Shown: piece by piece, positions 7,850 to 16,364 of the stretch
Position numbering within the stretch: the stretch's first letter is position 1
Layout: the number at the start of each line of letters is the position of its first letter
Assembly: GCA_046160345.1 (NCBI GenBank)
Contig: JBJXGO010000103.1
Span: forward strand, 1 to 19,996
DNA length: 19,996 nt
Direction of reading: 5' to 3'
Source of the DNA: M3007 sp046160345
GTDB lineage: Bacteria > Bacteroidota > Bacteroidia > Chitinophagales > Saprospiraceae
Position numbers and translations under genes: made by a program
The notes under the pieces: generated by a model
The model's database searches: none
The model's input: only the letters and a program-made list of their open reading frames with translations
Told to the model about the DNA's origin: nothing

Positions 7850-10145
7850 ATAATTTGACTACCTTCTTAATAACTCGTTGGCCGTCAATATTAAGCACTA
7901 AGAAGTAAACTCCACTGCATAGGTCACTTGTACCAATGCTTGTGTTGTTTTCTCCAGAAGCTAGTTGAATATTGGCAACATTTTGCACTCGCTCCCCAGC
8001 CAAGCCGAGTAATTCAATACTGCATTGAGAATCAGATTTAACATTGACACTAATCGAAAGAAAATCGCTGAACGGACTTGGTGCCACAATAATCCTGATT
8101 CCATCATTAGAATTTTTTGGATTCAACTCATTCTCTTCAGAATTTATTATTAATTGAACTACAGGATTATATTTTGTAGAGCAAAATGTGCCAATTTGAA
8201 TTGGGCTTTGGGGAAGGATGGGCACTATTGGTGGTTGCACACCATTATAAATATTGAAAAATTTAGGATTAAAATTTATCCCAACTCCTCCGGGAGGGTA
8301 TAAATTGAAGTCTAAACTATTGCCGTTCATGTAAGGTAATAACGCGGCAGGTGTGTTTGCTAAAAAAATAATTTGAGTTGAGTAAAAAAGAATATTTTCT
8401 GTGGGCAACAAATTGTTTCCATCTTCAATGGTAATACTATTCCAGGCCAAATAGACTTGTCCATCAACGGGATCTCTTAGTGTTAGGTTTTCAGGAATAT
8501 TGATATATGGGTTAGCTGGAATAGGATTTGGAACTGAAACCACTTTTGCCTTATATCTCGCTCCGTAGAAAGTTTCATTTGCTTGTCCATCCAAGAATGT
8601 ATTTACAAACTCAATAGTTACATTACTTTCATCTATTACTTGATTAAATTGAAAGCTCATGAAACCCGATTGTCCAACACCAAACCAAACTTTTAACGTT
8701 ACGGCATAGTCATCTAATGCATCTAGCGGTAAGTATGGTGTACGCCATGTGCCGTCAGGGTTAACTATTAATTCGGGAGGAGGCCCTCCAACATTCCCAA
8801 CACCTCCATTATTTGGTTTAAAGAATATCGCCGCTCTTATTCCTGATGGGTTTAATGGCAGTCCAGAAGCCTCATTGAAAGCGTACTTGAGAGGCTCAGC
8901 CAATTTGTATACAGTAGTGTTCTTAACCCACACAGAAAATCCTCCGCCCAATGTTTCTTGGCTAAAGTGTTTAGAAATTTTGGGGACTTCAGTTAAGTTA
9001 ATAACTCCAAGTATGTTGTTGTAGGTTGGAACCAAAGGCGCAGGTGTTCCAATGCCCCCGCCTGTAGGAACAGAGCCAGGTGTATAGTGCGTTATTTGGC
9101 CTTGCATTGAAGCCGTAGTAATTGTACCTTGACCGGCAAATTCATACTTTGTATGGTAGGCAGATGGCCTTGCAGCACTAGCAGTTTTTTCCCCACTAAA
9201 TAGGAATTCTAAAATGTTTGTGGCTAGTACGCCATACGGGATAAGTTTTAAAACTTTCGGTAGTTTAAAGCCGGGGCTTCCTTGTGCAGGTGGATTAGCA
9301 CCGTTGACCAAGTTTACAAAATCATTATTAAGCTTATTATAACTTGTATATGCCTTATAACCCTTTTTGACTGCTGCTTGAACAGAGCCAAAAGCCGCAG
9401 CAAAATCTAAATCTGAGGCAGTATTCGTCGCACCGTTGGTGACGATAGGTTCTGAAATCGAAGATCCCGTGATTTTAAAATCTAAATTTGAAACATCAAA
9501 TAACTTAGGAGAATACCGCATTCCAGTGGAATGATAACAAGTGCAAGGGTCATAGGCCGCAACATATTCAAACATGAGCCAAGTGCCGTTTTGTGTTGTA
9601 TATACGTTTGATGTGTTTATTTTTATTTGGCTTTTATCAAATTCTTCAACTGCATTCATAGGAGAGTTTGAATGCTCCATCACAGCGCTAAACTTTCCAA
9701 AGCCTGTACTTGGTTGTAACAATTCTATCATTGCACTCTGGTAGGAATTAGTAGGGTCATTCGCCCAAACAAATATTCGTATTTTGGAATCATACCGGTT
9801 ATATAATCCAATGGATGGATTTGATACTGGATTTGATTGAGTACCAAAATTTTTAAACAATAATTCCCAACCGTCAGTTGGTTCATAGTCATTTGCTTCT
9901 CCTGGATGAACGGCTAAATGAAAGGTATTGGGTTGTGTGGAATAATTTGTAACATGAAAAGGCGAGGTTTCATTTACCAAGAGGTAGCCCGGGGGTGTTA
10001 GAATTTTTAAGTACAACTCAAAAACCGGGGTTCTCCAATCGAATGTGTTGACTGTGGAACCCAGAGGGGTTTCGGGAGTGCATTGGGCATTCAACTTTAT
10101 AGCTGATAATGTCAAAGCCAAGGCAAAGAAGTAAGGTTTTTTCAT
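7848..10145 (-). CDS. Exported protein with type IX secretion (T9SS) type A sorting domain, function unknown
   Basis: A protein of 765 residues. An N-terminal signal peptide (Lys-Lys, then FFALALTLSAIKLNA, cleavage near residue 20) sends it to the periplasm. The last 75-80 residues are a type A Por sorting domain (IIVAPSPFSDFLSI, then CSGVYFLVLNIDGQRVIKKV), the signal for export across the outer membrane by the T9SS, after which it is cell-attached or released. The middle (about 25-685) is rich in beta-forming, Pro/Asn/Gly-rich sequence with several Cys near the start; I recognise no catalytic motif. The gene starts 21 bp after the stop of the upstream lipoprotein gene, so the two form an operon. 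AT-rich base use resembles the lipoprotein but not the 1193-residue gene further right. A surface protein is a safe call; its job is not. Confidence 0.88.
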   Translation of the reverse strand: MKKPYFFALALTLSAIKLNAQCTPETPLGSTVNTFDWRTPVFELYLKILTPPGYLLVNETSPFHVTNYSTQPNTFHLAVHPGEANDYEPTDGWELLFKNFGTQSNPVSNPSIGLYNRYDSKIRIFVWANDPTNSYQSAMIELLQPSTGFGKFSAVMEHSNSPMNAVEEFDKSQIKINTSNVYTTQNGTWLMFEYVAAYDPCTCYHSTGMRYSPKLFDVSNLDFKITGSSISEPIVTNGATNTASDLDFAAAFGSVQAAVKKGYKAYTSYNKLNNDFVNLVNGANPPAQGSPGFKLPKVLKLIPYGVLATNILEFLFSGEKTASAARPSAYHTKYEFAGQGTITTASMQGQITHYTPGSVPTGGGIGTPAPLVPTYNNILGVINLTEVPKISKHFSQETLGGGFSVWVKNTTVYKLAEPLKYAFNEASGLPLNPSGIRAAIFFKPNNGGVGNVGGPPPELIVNPDGTWRTPYLPLDALDDYAVTLKVWFGVGQSGFMSFQFNQVIDESNVTIEFVNTFLDGQANETFYGARYKAKVVSVPNPIPANPYINIPENLTLRDPVDGQVYLAWNSITIEDGNNLLPTENILFYSTQIIFLANTPAALLPYMNGNSLDFNLYPPGGVGINFNPKFFNIYNGVQPPIVPILPQSPIQIGTFCSTKYNPVVQLIINSEENELNPKNSNDGIRIIVAPSPFSDFLSISVNVKSDSQCSIELLGLAGERVQNVANIQLASGENNTSIGTSDLCSGVYFLVLNIDGQRVIKKVVKL

Positions 10146-10166
10146 GATAATAAGGTTTGTATGTTA

Positions 10167-10973
10167 TCATTGCTGTTTAATTCCAATAAAAACTCGAGAG
10201 ATTCTGTTGCTTGAACTAAAGTCTTTCCTAATTGTGTAATTAATGGTAAGTGTCCTGTAGTCCGCTGCAAGTTCAGCCACCCCTTGTGGCTCAAAGCAAT
10301 TTATATCTCGGTCAGCAACAACTCCGTACCGCCAACTTTCATACATATCTGATGGCAATGGGGGGGGTATTAATTTCAAGCAACCTTCTGGTAATCCGTA
10401 TACTCCACTATATACTCCTGCCGATTGTGGGCTTTTTATCTCTATTGTATATTCTAATAATGGGTTCTGCTCATCATAACCCAAATATTTTCCATAAATG
10501 GGAGCAATTAGATTGTAGTTTGCAATATGAAGTGTTCTGTAGAATGTGTCCCTCCCAACATCATCTGGAAAGCAATTATTAAAAATATTTTTTTTAGTAG
10601 TAATCAAGCGTATTGGGATATCTCCGAATACATCAATATAAAGTGAGAATTCTTTTTCAGTAAAAATCCTTGGGTCTGAACCGATTTTCCATTCGTAAGT
10701 ATCATTATTATGAAGTGCTCGAAACCAAACATCTCGTGGATGACAAGTGTCAACCTCAAATGACTGCCATAGGTTTTTCAGATCATCACCACAAACTATT
10801 GTGTCCAAGATTACAAACTCGGCATCTGTTTGTTCTTTCCCCAAACAAGGGTCATAGTTTGCACAGTTCGGGTCGTATGGATTGTCACAATATTCCTCCT
10901 TACATTTGTGACAAGAGAGAGAAGAAATAAGAAGCGAAACACAAAAACTGGCAAGTAGGAATGTATTTTTCAT
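10167..10973 (-). CDS. Lipoprotein of unknown function, operon partner of the T9SS protein
   Basis: A protein of 268 residues with a lipoprotein signal peptide: MKNTF, a hydrophobic stretch, then the lipobox SLSC with the acylated Cys at residue 21. A short Cys-rich segment follows the lipid anchor (HKCKEEYCDNP, then CANYDPCLGK). The remainder shows no motif I know. A Bacteroidota-type promoter lies just before it, and the T9SS cargo gene follows 21 bp downstream. By position it may be an outer-membrane partner of that cargo, which is inference. Confidence 0.85.
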   Translation of the reverse strand: MKNTFLLASFCVSLLISSLSCHKCKEEYCDNPYDPNCANYDPCLGKEQTDAEFVILDTIVCGDDLKNLWQSFEVDTCHPRDVWFRALHNNDTYEWKIGSDPRIFTEKEFSLYIDVFGDIPIRLITTKKNIFNNCFPDDVGRDTFYRTLHIANYNLIAPIYGKYLGYDEQNPLLEYTIEIKSPQSAGVYSGVYGLPEGCLKLIPPPLPSDMYESWRYGVVADRDINCFEPQGVAELAADYRTLTINYTIRKDFSSSNRISRVFIGIKQQ

Positions 10974-11001
10974 AAAAATGATTTTTGTTAGGAATAATGT
11001 C

Positions 11002-11034
11002 CAAAATTAGTTATGAAATTATAGTCAATACAAA
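11002..11034 (-). promoter_or_regulatory. Bacteroidota-type promoter for the lipoprotein/T9SS operon
   Basis: On the minus strand, TTTG (11034-11031), a 21-nt spacer, and TAATTTTG (11009-11002) match the TTTG...TAnnTTTG form of Bacteroidota housekeeping promoters. The implied transcription start gives a leader of about 20-25 nt before the ATG at 10973. Confidence 0.6.
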
Positions 11035-11363
11035 GTGGTTTTAAAGGATGACTCATTTGGAGGAAGCAGTTTGGAAATGGTAAAATGAAAACGTTGACAA
11101 AAATAGCCTTTATGTCCTAAATCTTTCATTTTTCCGATTTGCTATTTTTAGCCAAATGTTGTATTCAAGTGATAATTTGGCAATTGCTACGCTACCCCCC
11201 CCCCATTACAGAATAATGTTTTGAGTGCTCGATTTATCAAATACGGCAAACAAAATAAAGGCGACCTGATGCCGCCATTTTACCCGTGCAAAGGCTGCAA
11301 ATCTTGTGCGCATTATCCGTGCTGACTGTGCCGACTAGCGCCATTTTCACCAGTTTGCGATCC
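11035..11363. other. Non-coding stretch between the lipoprotein promoter and yifB fragment copy 2
   Basis: No credible gene. The stretch holds a 9-bp inverted repeat AAAAATAGC/GCTATTTTT (11099-11107 and 11141-11149) and a run of ten C residues at 11195-11204. The 11-mer CTATTTTTAGC at 11142-11152 occurs in inverted orientation at 6691-6701, upstream of the S24 repressor gene. The stretch ends exactly where homology to yifB begins. Confidence 0.6.
11195..11204. repeat. Homopolymer tract of ten C
   Basis: Ten consecutive C residues in intergenic sequence. Such tracts slip during replication and sequencing. It lies about 220 bp upstream of the lipoprotein start, too far to vary promoter spacing directly. 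Confidence 0.9.
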
Positions 11364-11858
11364 TCACCCAGCCCACCCCTCTCTATCCAAACTCCTATAA
11401 TGAATCGCCTCCGCCAAATCCTCAATCCTTATATCAGCACTCCCCGCCAAATCAGCCGCCGTCCGCGCTACTTTCAAAATCCGGTCATAAGCCCGCGCCG
11501 AAAGTTGCAAGCGTTCCATAGCCGTTTTCAGCAGAATTAACCCTTCAGGTGTCAGCTTGCATACCTCCCGCACCATGCGCCCCGGCATCTGTGCATTGCT
11601 GTACACATCTTTCAAATCTTTGAAACGCTCGTCTTGCACCGCACGGGCGACCAGCACCCTCGCTCTTATGGCAGTGCTGTCAAGTTTGGCCCGTTCAGTG
11701 TTGGTGAGCTCGTCGTAGCTCACAGGAGTCACTTCTACATGGAGGTCAATTCGGTCCAGCAAAGGCCCAGAAATCTTTGAGACATAGCGTTTTACCACGC
11801 CGGGGCCGCATACGCATTCTTTTTCGGGGTGGTTGTAGTAGCCGCAGGGACAGGGTTG
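11364..11858 (-). pseudogene. Displaced 3' fragment of yifB/comM (copy 2), equivalent to codons 356-519
   Basis: Same length (495 bp) and same two end points as copy 1: it starts at the codon matching N356 of intact YifB (here CAA, Gln) and ends with WAG and TGA. The frame is intact. Over the last 144 residues it differs from copy 1 at only 4 positions (E/A, K/A, Q/V, P/A), while the DNA shows dozens of mostly third-position changes. Against the intact YifB I count about 19 differences in the same 144 residues. It therefore evolved as the end of a functional yifB before it was separated from its 5' part. Walker motifs are missing. Confidence 0.9.
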
Positions 11859-11860
11859 CG

Positions 11861-12301
11861 TTGCATAGTTGTAAAATCCAATTATGGGGTAAAAGACCGA
11901 TTAATCCTGCATATCCGGTCGAATTGAATACTTTGGGAGATCATCTTCGCAAAGTGCGCCTTGATCGTGGATTGTCTCAACTTGATGTCTCAGTGATTCT
12001 GAAAGTGTCAACGGATATGGTAACTTGTTGGGAACTGAACCGTAACCAACCTACTGCCAAGTTTGCCAAGGCCATCATTGATTTCTTGGGTTACGTTCCT
12101 TTTAAAGTTGAAGACTGTTCCATCGGAAAGCAATTATTTTATGCTAGGCTCATTTCTGGGAAAACCCAAAAACAGGTAGCCAAGATCATTGGTTGTGATG
12201 CTTCAAACCTGAGGTACATCGAGCTTGATCAGAGAAAGCCCCAAAATGAAATCCAAAAGAAAATTCAGGAATACATCAAGACTACGCTTAACTACTTGTA
12301 G
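11861..12301 (+). CDS. Double helix-turn-helix (XRE-type) protein joined to the yifB fragment, copy 2
   Basis: A homologue of the gene at 7257-7751, placed identically against its yifB fragment, with the same in-frame TTG (11861) as the nearest possible start; the frame is open back to 11777. The product from the TTG has 146 residues, with HTH 1 around TLGDHLRKVRLDRGLSQ and HTH 2 around GKQLFYARLISGKTQKQVA. It lacks the last roughly 18 residues of copy 1. No hairpin terminator like that of copy 1 follows. The shared junction sequence before the coding part (TGCATAGTTGT) means the fragment and HTH gene travelled or were duplicated as one unit. Confidence 0.7.
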   Translation: MHSCKIQLWGKRPINPAYPVELNTLGDHLRKVRLDRGLSQLDVSVILKVSTDMVTCWELNRNQPTAKFAKAIIDFLGYVPFKVEDCSIGKQLFYARLISGKTQKQVAKIIGCDASNLRYIELDQRKPQNEIQKKIQEYIKTTLNYL

Positions 12302-12516
12302 TTAGCTGATAGCATTTCAAAAACCAATTGCGCTTCCAGCCAGCATAGCAGCAAACCTCATGTTAGCGGTTCGTGCTTTTCGCCCCGAAGCATTGTACAA
12401 CTTTTGAAGGTGAGACTTGATCTATTGTACACAAGGCTGCTGCAGTGTTGAGTTTAGGTTGACTGCAGAGAATAATAAAGCACCTGCGAAGCTAAGTATC
12501 ACGGTCATCACATCTG

Positions 12517-15500
12517 CTAAGGCGCTTCAAACACCGCTTTCCAATTCATAGATTCGTCAAGGTTAATCAGAACGGAAGGCCCTTCACTAGTGATAATCGT
12601 TGTTCGGCCGTACGAATCGGTCTTTTCCCAATGACTAAATCGCAGCCCAGGCTCGACCGGCGCAGCGCGGACGCGGACCTGCGCGCGGTTGGGGAAATAG
12701 CAAACCATGCTTTCGTATCCATTACACTGCTCGGGCTGATCGATTTCCCCTGCGACAAAATAGACAGGTGCTGGGCCCGAGGAAAGCACCAACTCCTGCT
12801 TTGTATAGTTTCTTTCGGAATAGTAGGTCAACTCAAGCAGTAGGTCATCAAACGTTACTTTTTGGCGATAGGGCCCAACCTGAGCATCTTTGATCAACAT
12901 TAGGTCTGCGCAAGCCGCAGGGAACATGAATTTTTCATTGAGTGTATAAGTGCTCTCGAAGAACAGCTTATAAAAGTCATTGAGGTTAACCGATTGTGAA
13001 GCTAGTTGATGTGTCACAAGGTCGTACTTGGTGCGCCAGTAAATTTTATTTTCGGTTTGCCAGCTATAATGGCGAAAGAGATAAACGCGCCCGTTCTTAC
13101 GGATGAATGATTCACCTTTATGGAGCAGCTGAAGTACTATGTTACCGTTGCGAACTGGTTCGGCCGGTGCTCCAGATAGTTTATAGTGGTTTTGGATATC
13201 CGGCGCTTTGATGTCAATCAAACGGATGTTTTCTTGTTGGGTATTAAAGAATCGGCTTTGACAGAAGTTGAGGACAACAGTATCGGTCCGGTTAAATTGC
13301 TCGAGTTCAGTTGGTGAGAGGTGATAGGCGTCACTTTCGATTCTGTCCGGACTTTGAAATACATTGGCATTCTTATTTGTGATGACGCTAACGAGATCTC
13401 TCAGACGTTCCTTGAACAGCGTCGCGATCTGCTGCCCATTTTCACTGCCCTTTATTGTGCGGCGTATTCTGAAAAAGTCGAGCTCGCCGTTGTACGGTTC
13501 GACATACGCGTATTCATATGTCTTATAGAGGTAATAAAAATACTTGTTGACACGCTCCCAGGCTCGGTCTTCCATCATCTGAAAATACATTATGAGGACC
13601 GGGTCCCGGTTGTTCGAGGCGACGAGGAATGTCTTTGCGATAGTGTCGAGCCCAATCTGGAACACTTCAATGTCGTTGAGGTATTTTTCCATCTGGCTAG
13701 TTGCAGCATCAATAATCACCGCGAGAGCGGCTTTTTCCTCGATAAGGGTATCAATCTGGCGAGTGAGATCTAGATATTCCGGGTCGCTTTGTTTCAATTG
13801 TGCGAGCATGGTTTGAAGCTGTCCGACTGGCGCTGCCTTTTCAGAGGCAAAGTTCTGTTGTTTGAAATGAGCTTTTACTGAGCTGAAGCGCTTCTGCAAA
13901 TCCTTGTTTTTCATGGCGACTTTGATCGATTTAAACGAGGAGTAATCGACGCCCTTCAAGCCCATTAGAAGAGTATCGACATTATGCTGATAATCTTCTA
14001 GCGCACCATAGCTTTCGCCAAGCTCGACTGCGGAACCTATGATGCCCTCGACGGAACCAAAGCCGTCCTGGTTGTACATTTGGATGCCTTTGGCGATTAG
14101 ACCAGTGTACGGCTGGCCAACCGGTACCATTTGGGCGATAGAACAGAGCTGGTTCAGTCGGTTTTTGCGCTTTTGTTTTTTTTGCTGGTCTTCAATGGTT
14201 CGTATCACGATGAGTTCGAGTTCTTTTTCCCGCTTAATTAATTCGCTGTTGACGAAGGCCAGCAGCTGGTCTTTGCGCTTGACTCGCAGATCAAGGTGCA
14301 CAAGGCTGTTGCGGATGGCGGTGATGCCGGCGATATTGTCTCGGATCGAATTAACTGCATCAATACGCAGCTGGTCATACGCGCGGTTACGAGCCTCAGC
14401 CTGAGCAATGACAAGCTTAAGCGTATGCAACGTTGCCAGTAGTGCGCCAGCATGTTCGACTTCTTCGCGGTATTGTTGTTCGATATAGGTATATGGTACC
14501 ATTGGCACCCATCCTGGCGGGTTACCATAGAAATCGAGGTTGTGCTCGAGCTGTTGGCGGTATAGTCGCATTTCCTCAAGCAGCAAACCATATTGCCGAC
14601 TGGCCGAACTATAGTTTGCTGTGCCTTCGAGTGCAGTCAATGTAGAAATTGCGTCAGTCAGTCGAGCATGCGCTTCTTGAAGATGGTTGTGTAAATAAAG
14701 ATCTTTTATGTAGGTCAGTTCGCGGGTAAAGAGTAACGGATGCCAAAGGACATCCGCTGACGGCTCAAGTATTATGCTACCAACATTGATCTTTGCCGCC
14801 GAGATGGTGGTAGCACCCTCACCTGGCTGCAGCGGAACTGATTCCGGACACTCATATACTCTAATAATATCGAACGCCGATGAAGGACCATGATCTTTGT
14901 GGAGGGTATTATCGTGGATGCTTTCAGAATAATAATAACACAGCCCTACACTCGGAGCGGCTGGTGCGCCGCCGGTATAGGCTGGTGCGCTTTTCCCTGT
15001 TCTACCGCCATCAACCTGGCTGATCGCTGCGAGGTTGAGATTGGAGCGTACTATCCCACCTTTTCCGCCCATTCCTGGCACGCCACCGGGTGTTGCAGAC
15101 TTGCCGCGGAATTTTGTTTGAATTTCTTTGATGATAGATTTTAGCTCTTTGTCTGACCATTTCCCCTCGGTTTTGCGGGCAAAGCATGGCGAGGCAGGGC
15201 TATGTGCTGGGCACACAGCTACATATATAGTCGAGGCCGTATTCTGCCAAGGCACAGTTTCAGCGTCATTTCCGTTCGCGCCATCAAGCGCATTACTGCC
15301 TTGCGAGCCGTTGGCGAAAAACCGCAATAGCCCGCCATTACTTCTAGGATATACGTTAATCTTTTGTGCCCACACGGAAATAGAGCCGGCAGAATAACCC
15401 TCTATGCCTTCTTTACCTGCGGTTGGCGGATGATTCGCTGGCGAAGTTAACACAGTAGCCGTCTTGAGGTCGCTATCGATGAACGTTATGATTGGTGCAT

Positions 15501-16098
15501 GGAGTGCTATGTCTGCTTGGTAAAGTTTTAGCGTGTCTTCGAAAATAATTTCGCGGGCATAAACGGTCACCTTTCGCAGAGAAACGCTATTGTTGAGTAC
15601 ATCATAAACAGCCTGCCCTGGTGCGAAGCGTACTACGACACCTGAGATAATCATGTCAGTGAGCGCGCGTGTTTCGCCATTGCGCGTTTCAGTTATGGTC
15701 GACACACTGTCGATTTGAGTATACTCCTCGATATCGCGGCCCATAGAGACGGGCTGATTAAAAACTGAATAATTGCTTAATACTCTCGGCGAAACCATAA
15801 ATACCAATGTGCATGAATCAGTCCGGTTGTATAATCGAAGGGTGTCACGGTATGGCCATTCTTGTCGTGGTATGTAGATCAGTGTATCACCAGCCAGGTG
15901 TACATTGCCGGTCAGTCGGGGTCGGTCGGACAGGTGCAGATACATTTCGCCGGCAAAAAGCAACCGCAGTTCCTCGCCAAAAAGCCGGAATTCTTTTTCG
16001 CCGGTTAAGGTACACGGGATAGCAGTCTGTGCGGCGGCAGGTGCACTAGCGATAAGTAGCAGCCAGAATAAGGCAGCAGAGCGGAAGATCATTTGCAT
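12517..16098 (-). CDS. Large exported protein with coiled-coil centre, function unknown
   Basis: A protein of 1193 residues with a clear signal peptide (about 1-24, ending APAAAQ). Residues about 25-290 are beta-rich. A Gly-rich stretch follows at roughly 335-385 (GGVPGMGGKGG). From about 450 to 850 the sequence is strongly helical and coiled-coil-like, with many Lys/Glu/Gln/Leu heptads (e.g. KREKELELIV, RTIEDQQKKQKRK) interrupted by a short hydrophobic Gly-rich piece (VPVGQPYTGLIAKGI). The last 75 residues (RAAPVEPGLRFSHWEK, then LINLDESMNWKAVFEAP) resemble a divergent InlB B-repeat-like fold. No T9SS sorting domain is seen. The layout recalls pore-forming or cell-contact proteins, but there is no specific match. 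Its G+C is clearly higher than that of the genes around it, suggesting separate acquisition. Coding is sure; function is not known. Confidence 0.85.
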   Translation of the reverse strand: MQMIFRSAALFWLLLIASAPAAAQTAIPCTLTGEKEFRLFGEELRLLFAGEMYLHLSDRPRLTGNVHLAGDTLIYIPRQEWPYRDTLRLYNRTDSCTLVFMVSPRVLSNYSVFNQPVSMGRDIEEYTQIDSVSTITETRNGETRALTDMIISGVVVRFAPGQAVYDVLNNSVSLRKVTVYAREIIFEDTLKLYQADIALHAPIITFIDSDLKTATVLTSPANHPPTAGKEGIEGYSAGSISVWAQKINVYPRSNGGLLRFFANGSQGSNALDGANGNDAETVPWQNTASTIYVAVCPAHSPASPCFARKTEGKWSDKELKSIIKEIQTKFRGKSATPGGVPGMGGKGGIVRSNLNLAAISQVDGGRTGKSAPAYTGGAPAAPSVGLCYYYSESIHDNTLHKDHGPSSAFDIIRVYECPESVPLQPGEGATTISAAKINVGSIILEPSADVLWHPLLFTRELTYIKDLYLHNHLQEAHARLTDAISTLTALEGTANYSSASRQYGLLLEEMRLYRQQLEHNLDFYGNPPGWVPMVPYTYIEQQYREEVEHAGALLATLHTLKLVIAQAEARNRAYDQLRIDAVNSIRDNIAGITAIRNSLVHLDLRVKRKDQLLAFVNSELIKREKELELIVIRTIEDQQKKQKRKNRLNQLCSIAQMVPVGQPYTGLIAKGIQMYNQDGFGSVEGIIGSAVELGESYGALEDYQHNVDTLLMGLKGVDYSSFKSIKVAMKNKDLQKRFSSVKAHFKQQNFASEKAAPVGQLQTMLAQLKQSDPEYLDLTRQIDTLIEEKAALAVIIDAATSQMEKYLNDIEVFQIGLDTIAKTFLVASNNRDPVLIMYFQMMEDRAWERVNKYFYYLYKTYEYAYVEPYNGELDFFRIRRTIKGSENGQQIATLFKERLRDLVSVITNKNANVFQSPDRIESDAYHLSPTELEQFNRTDTVVLNFCQSRFFNTQQENIRLIDIKAPDIQNHYKLSGAPAEPVRNGNIVLQLLHKGESFIRKNGRVYLFRHYSWQTENKIYWRTKYDLVTHQLASQSVNLNDFYKLFFESTYTLNEKFMFPAACADLMLIKDAQVGPYRQKVTFDDLLLELTYYSERNYTKQELVLSSGPAPVYFVAGEIDQPEQCNGYESMVCYFPNRAQVRVRAAPVEPGLRFSHWEKTDSYGRTTIITSEGPSVLINLDESMNWKAVFEAP

Positions 16099-16184
16099 GT
16101 GGAATTATTTTAAACAATAGTTCGTAATGATTTGAATTAGGCGTTGGCACCTGATGTATATGCAAAAAGTACATTTCTAACTTG

Positions 16185-16364
16185 GTGGCTATTCCATCGG
16201 GAAGTAGTTATACTACGCCAAGCTTGTTACTGGGAAAACTCAAGAGGAGGTTGCCAAAATTATAGGGTACGATGAATCAAATTTGAGGTATATTAGATAG
16301 GATAAGAAAGAAACCTGGAATGGAAACGAGGCGGAAAATATGGGAATATTTTCGGATAGGATAA
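16185..16364 (+). pseudogene. Decayed remnant of a third double-HTH gene (3' half)
   Basis: The plus strand reads SIGK, stop, LYYAKLVTGKTQEEVAKIIG, then YDESNLRYIR, stop, and after a frameshift KKPGMETRRKIWEYF with a TAA at 16362-16364. This lines up with HTH 2 and the tail of the genes at 7257-7751 and 11861-12301. Two in-frame stops, one frameshift and a missing 5' half make it a pseudogene. It abuts the stop of the TIR gene on the opposite strand. No yifB fragment is left next to it. Confidence 0.8.

Noticed and set aside
12320..12420. About 34 open codons on the minus strand (containing LYNASGRKARTANMRFAAML) as a gene end
   Set aside because: No start, a stop just upstream and no family recognised. 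The 215-bp gap 12302-12516 holds nothing I can support.
13321..13773. Plus-strand open frame of 150 codons, and others at 14039-14404 and 12631-12843
   Set aside because: Antisense to the 1193-residue gene, with no recognisable features; the continuous minus frame with a signal peptide explains the region.
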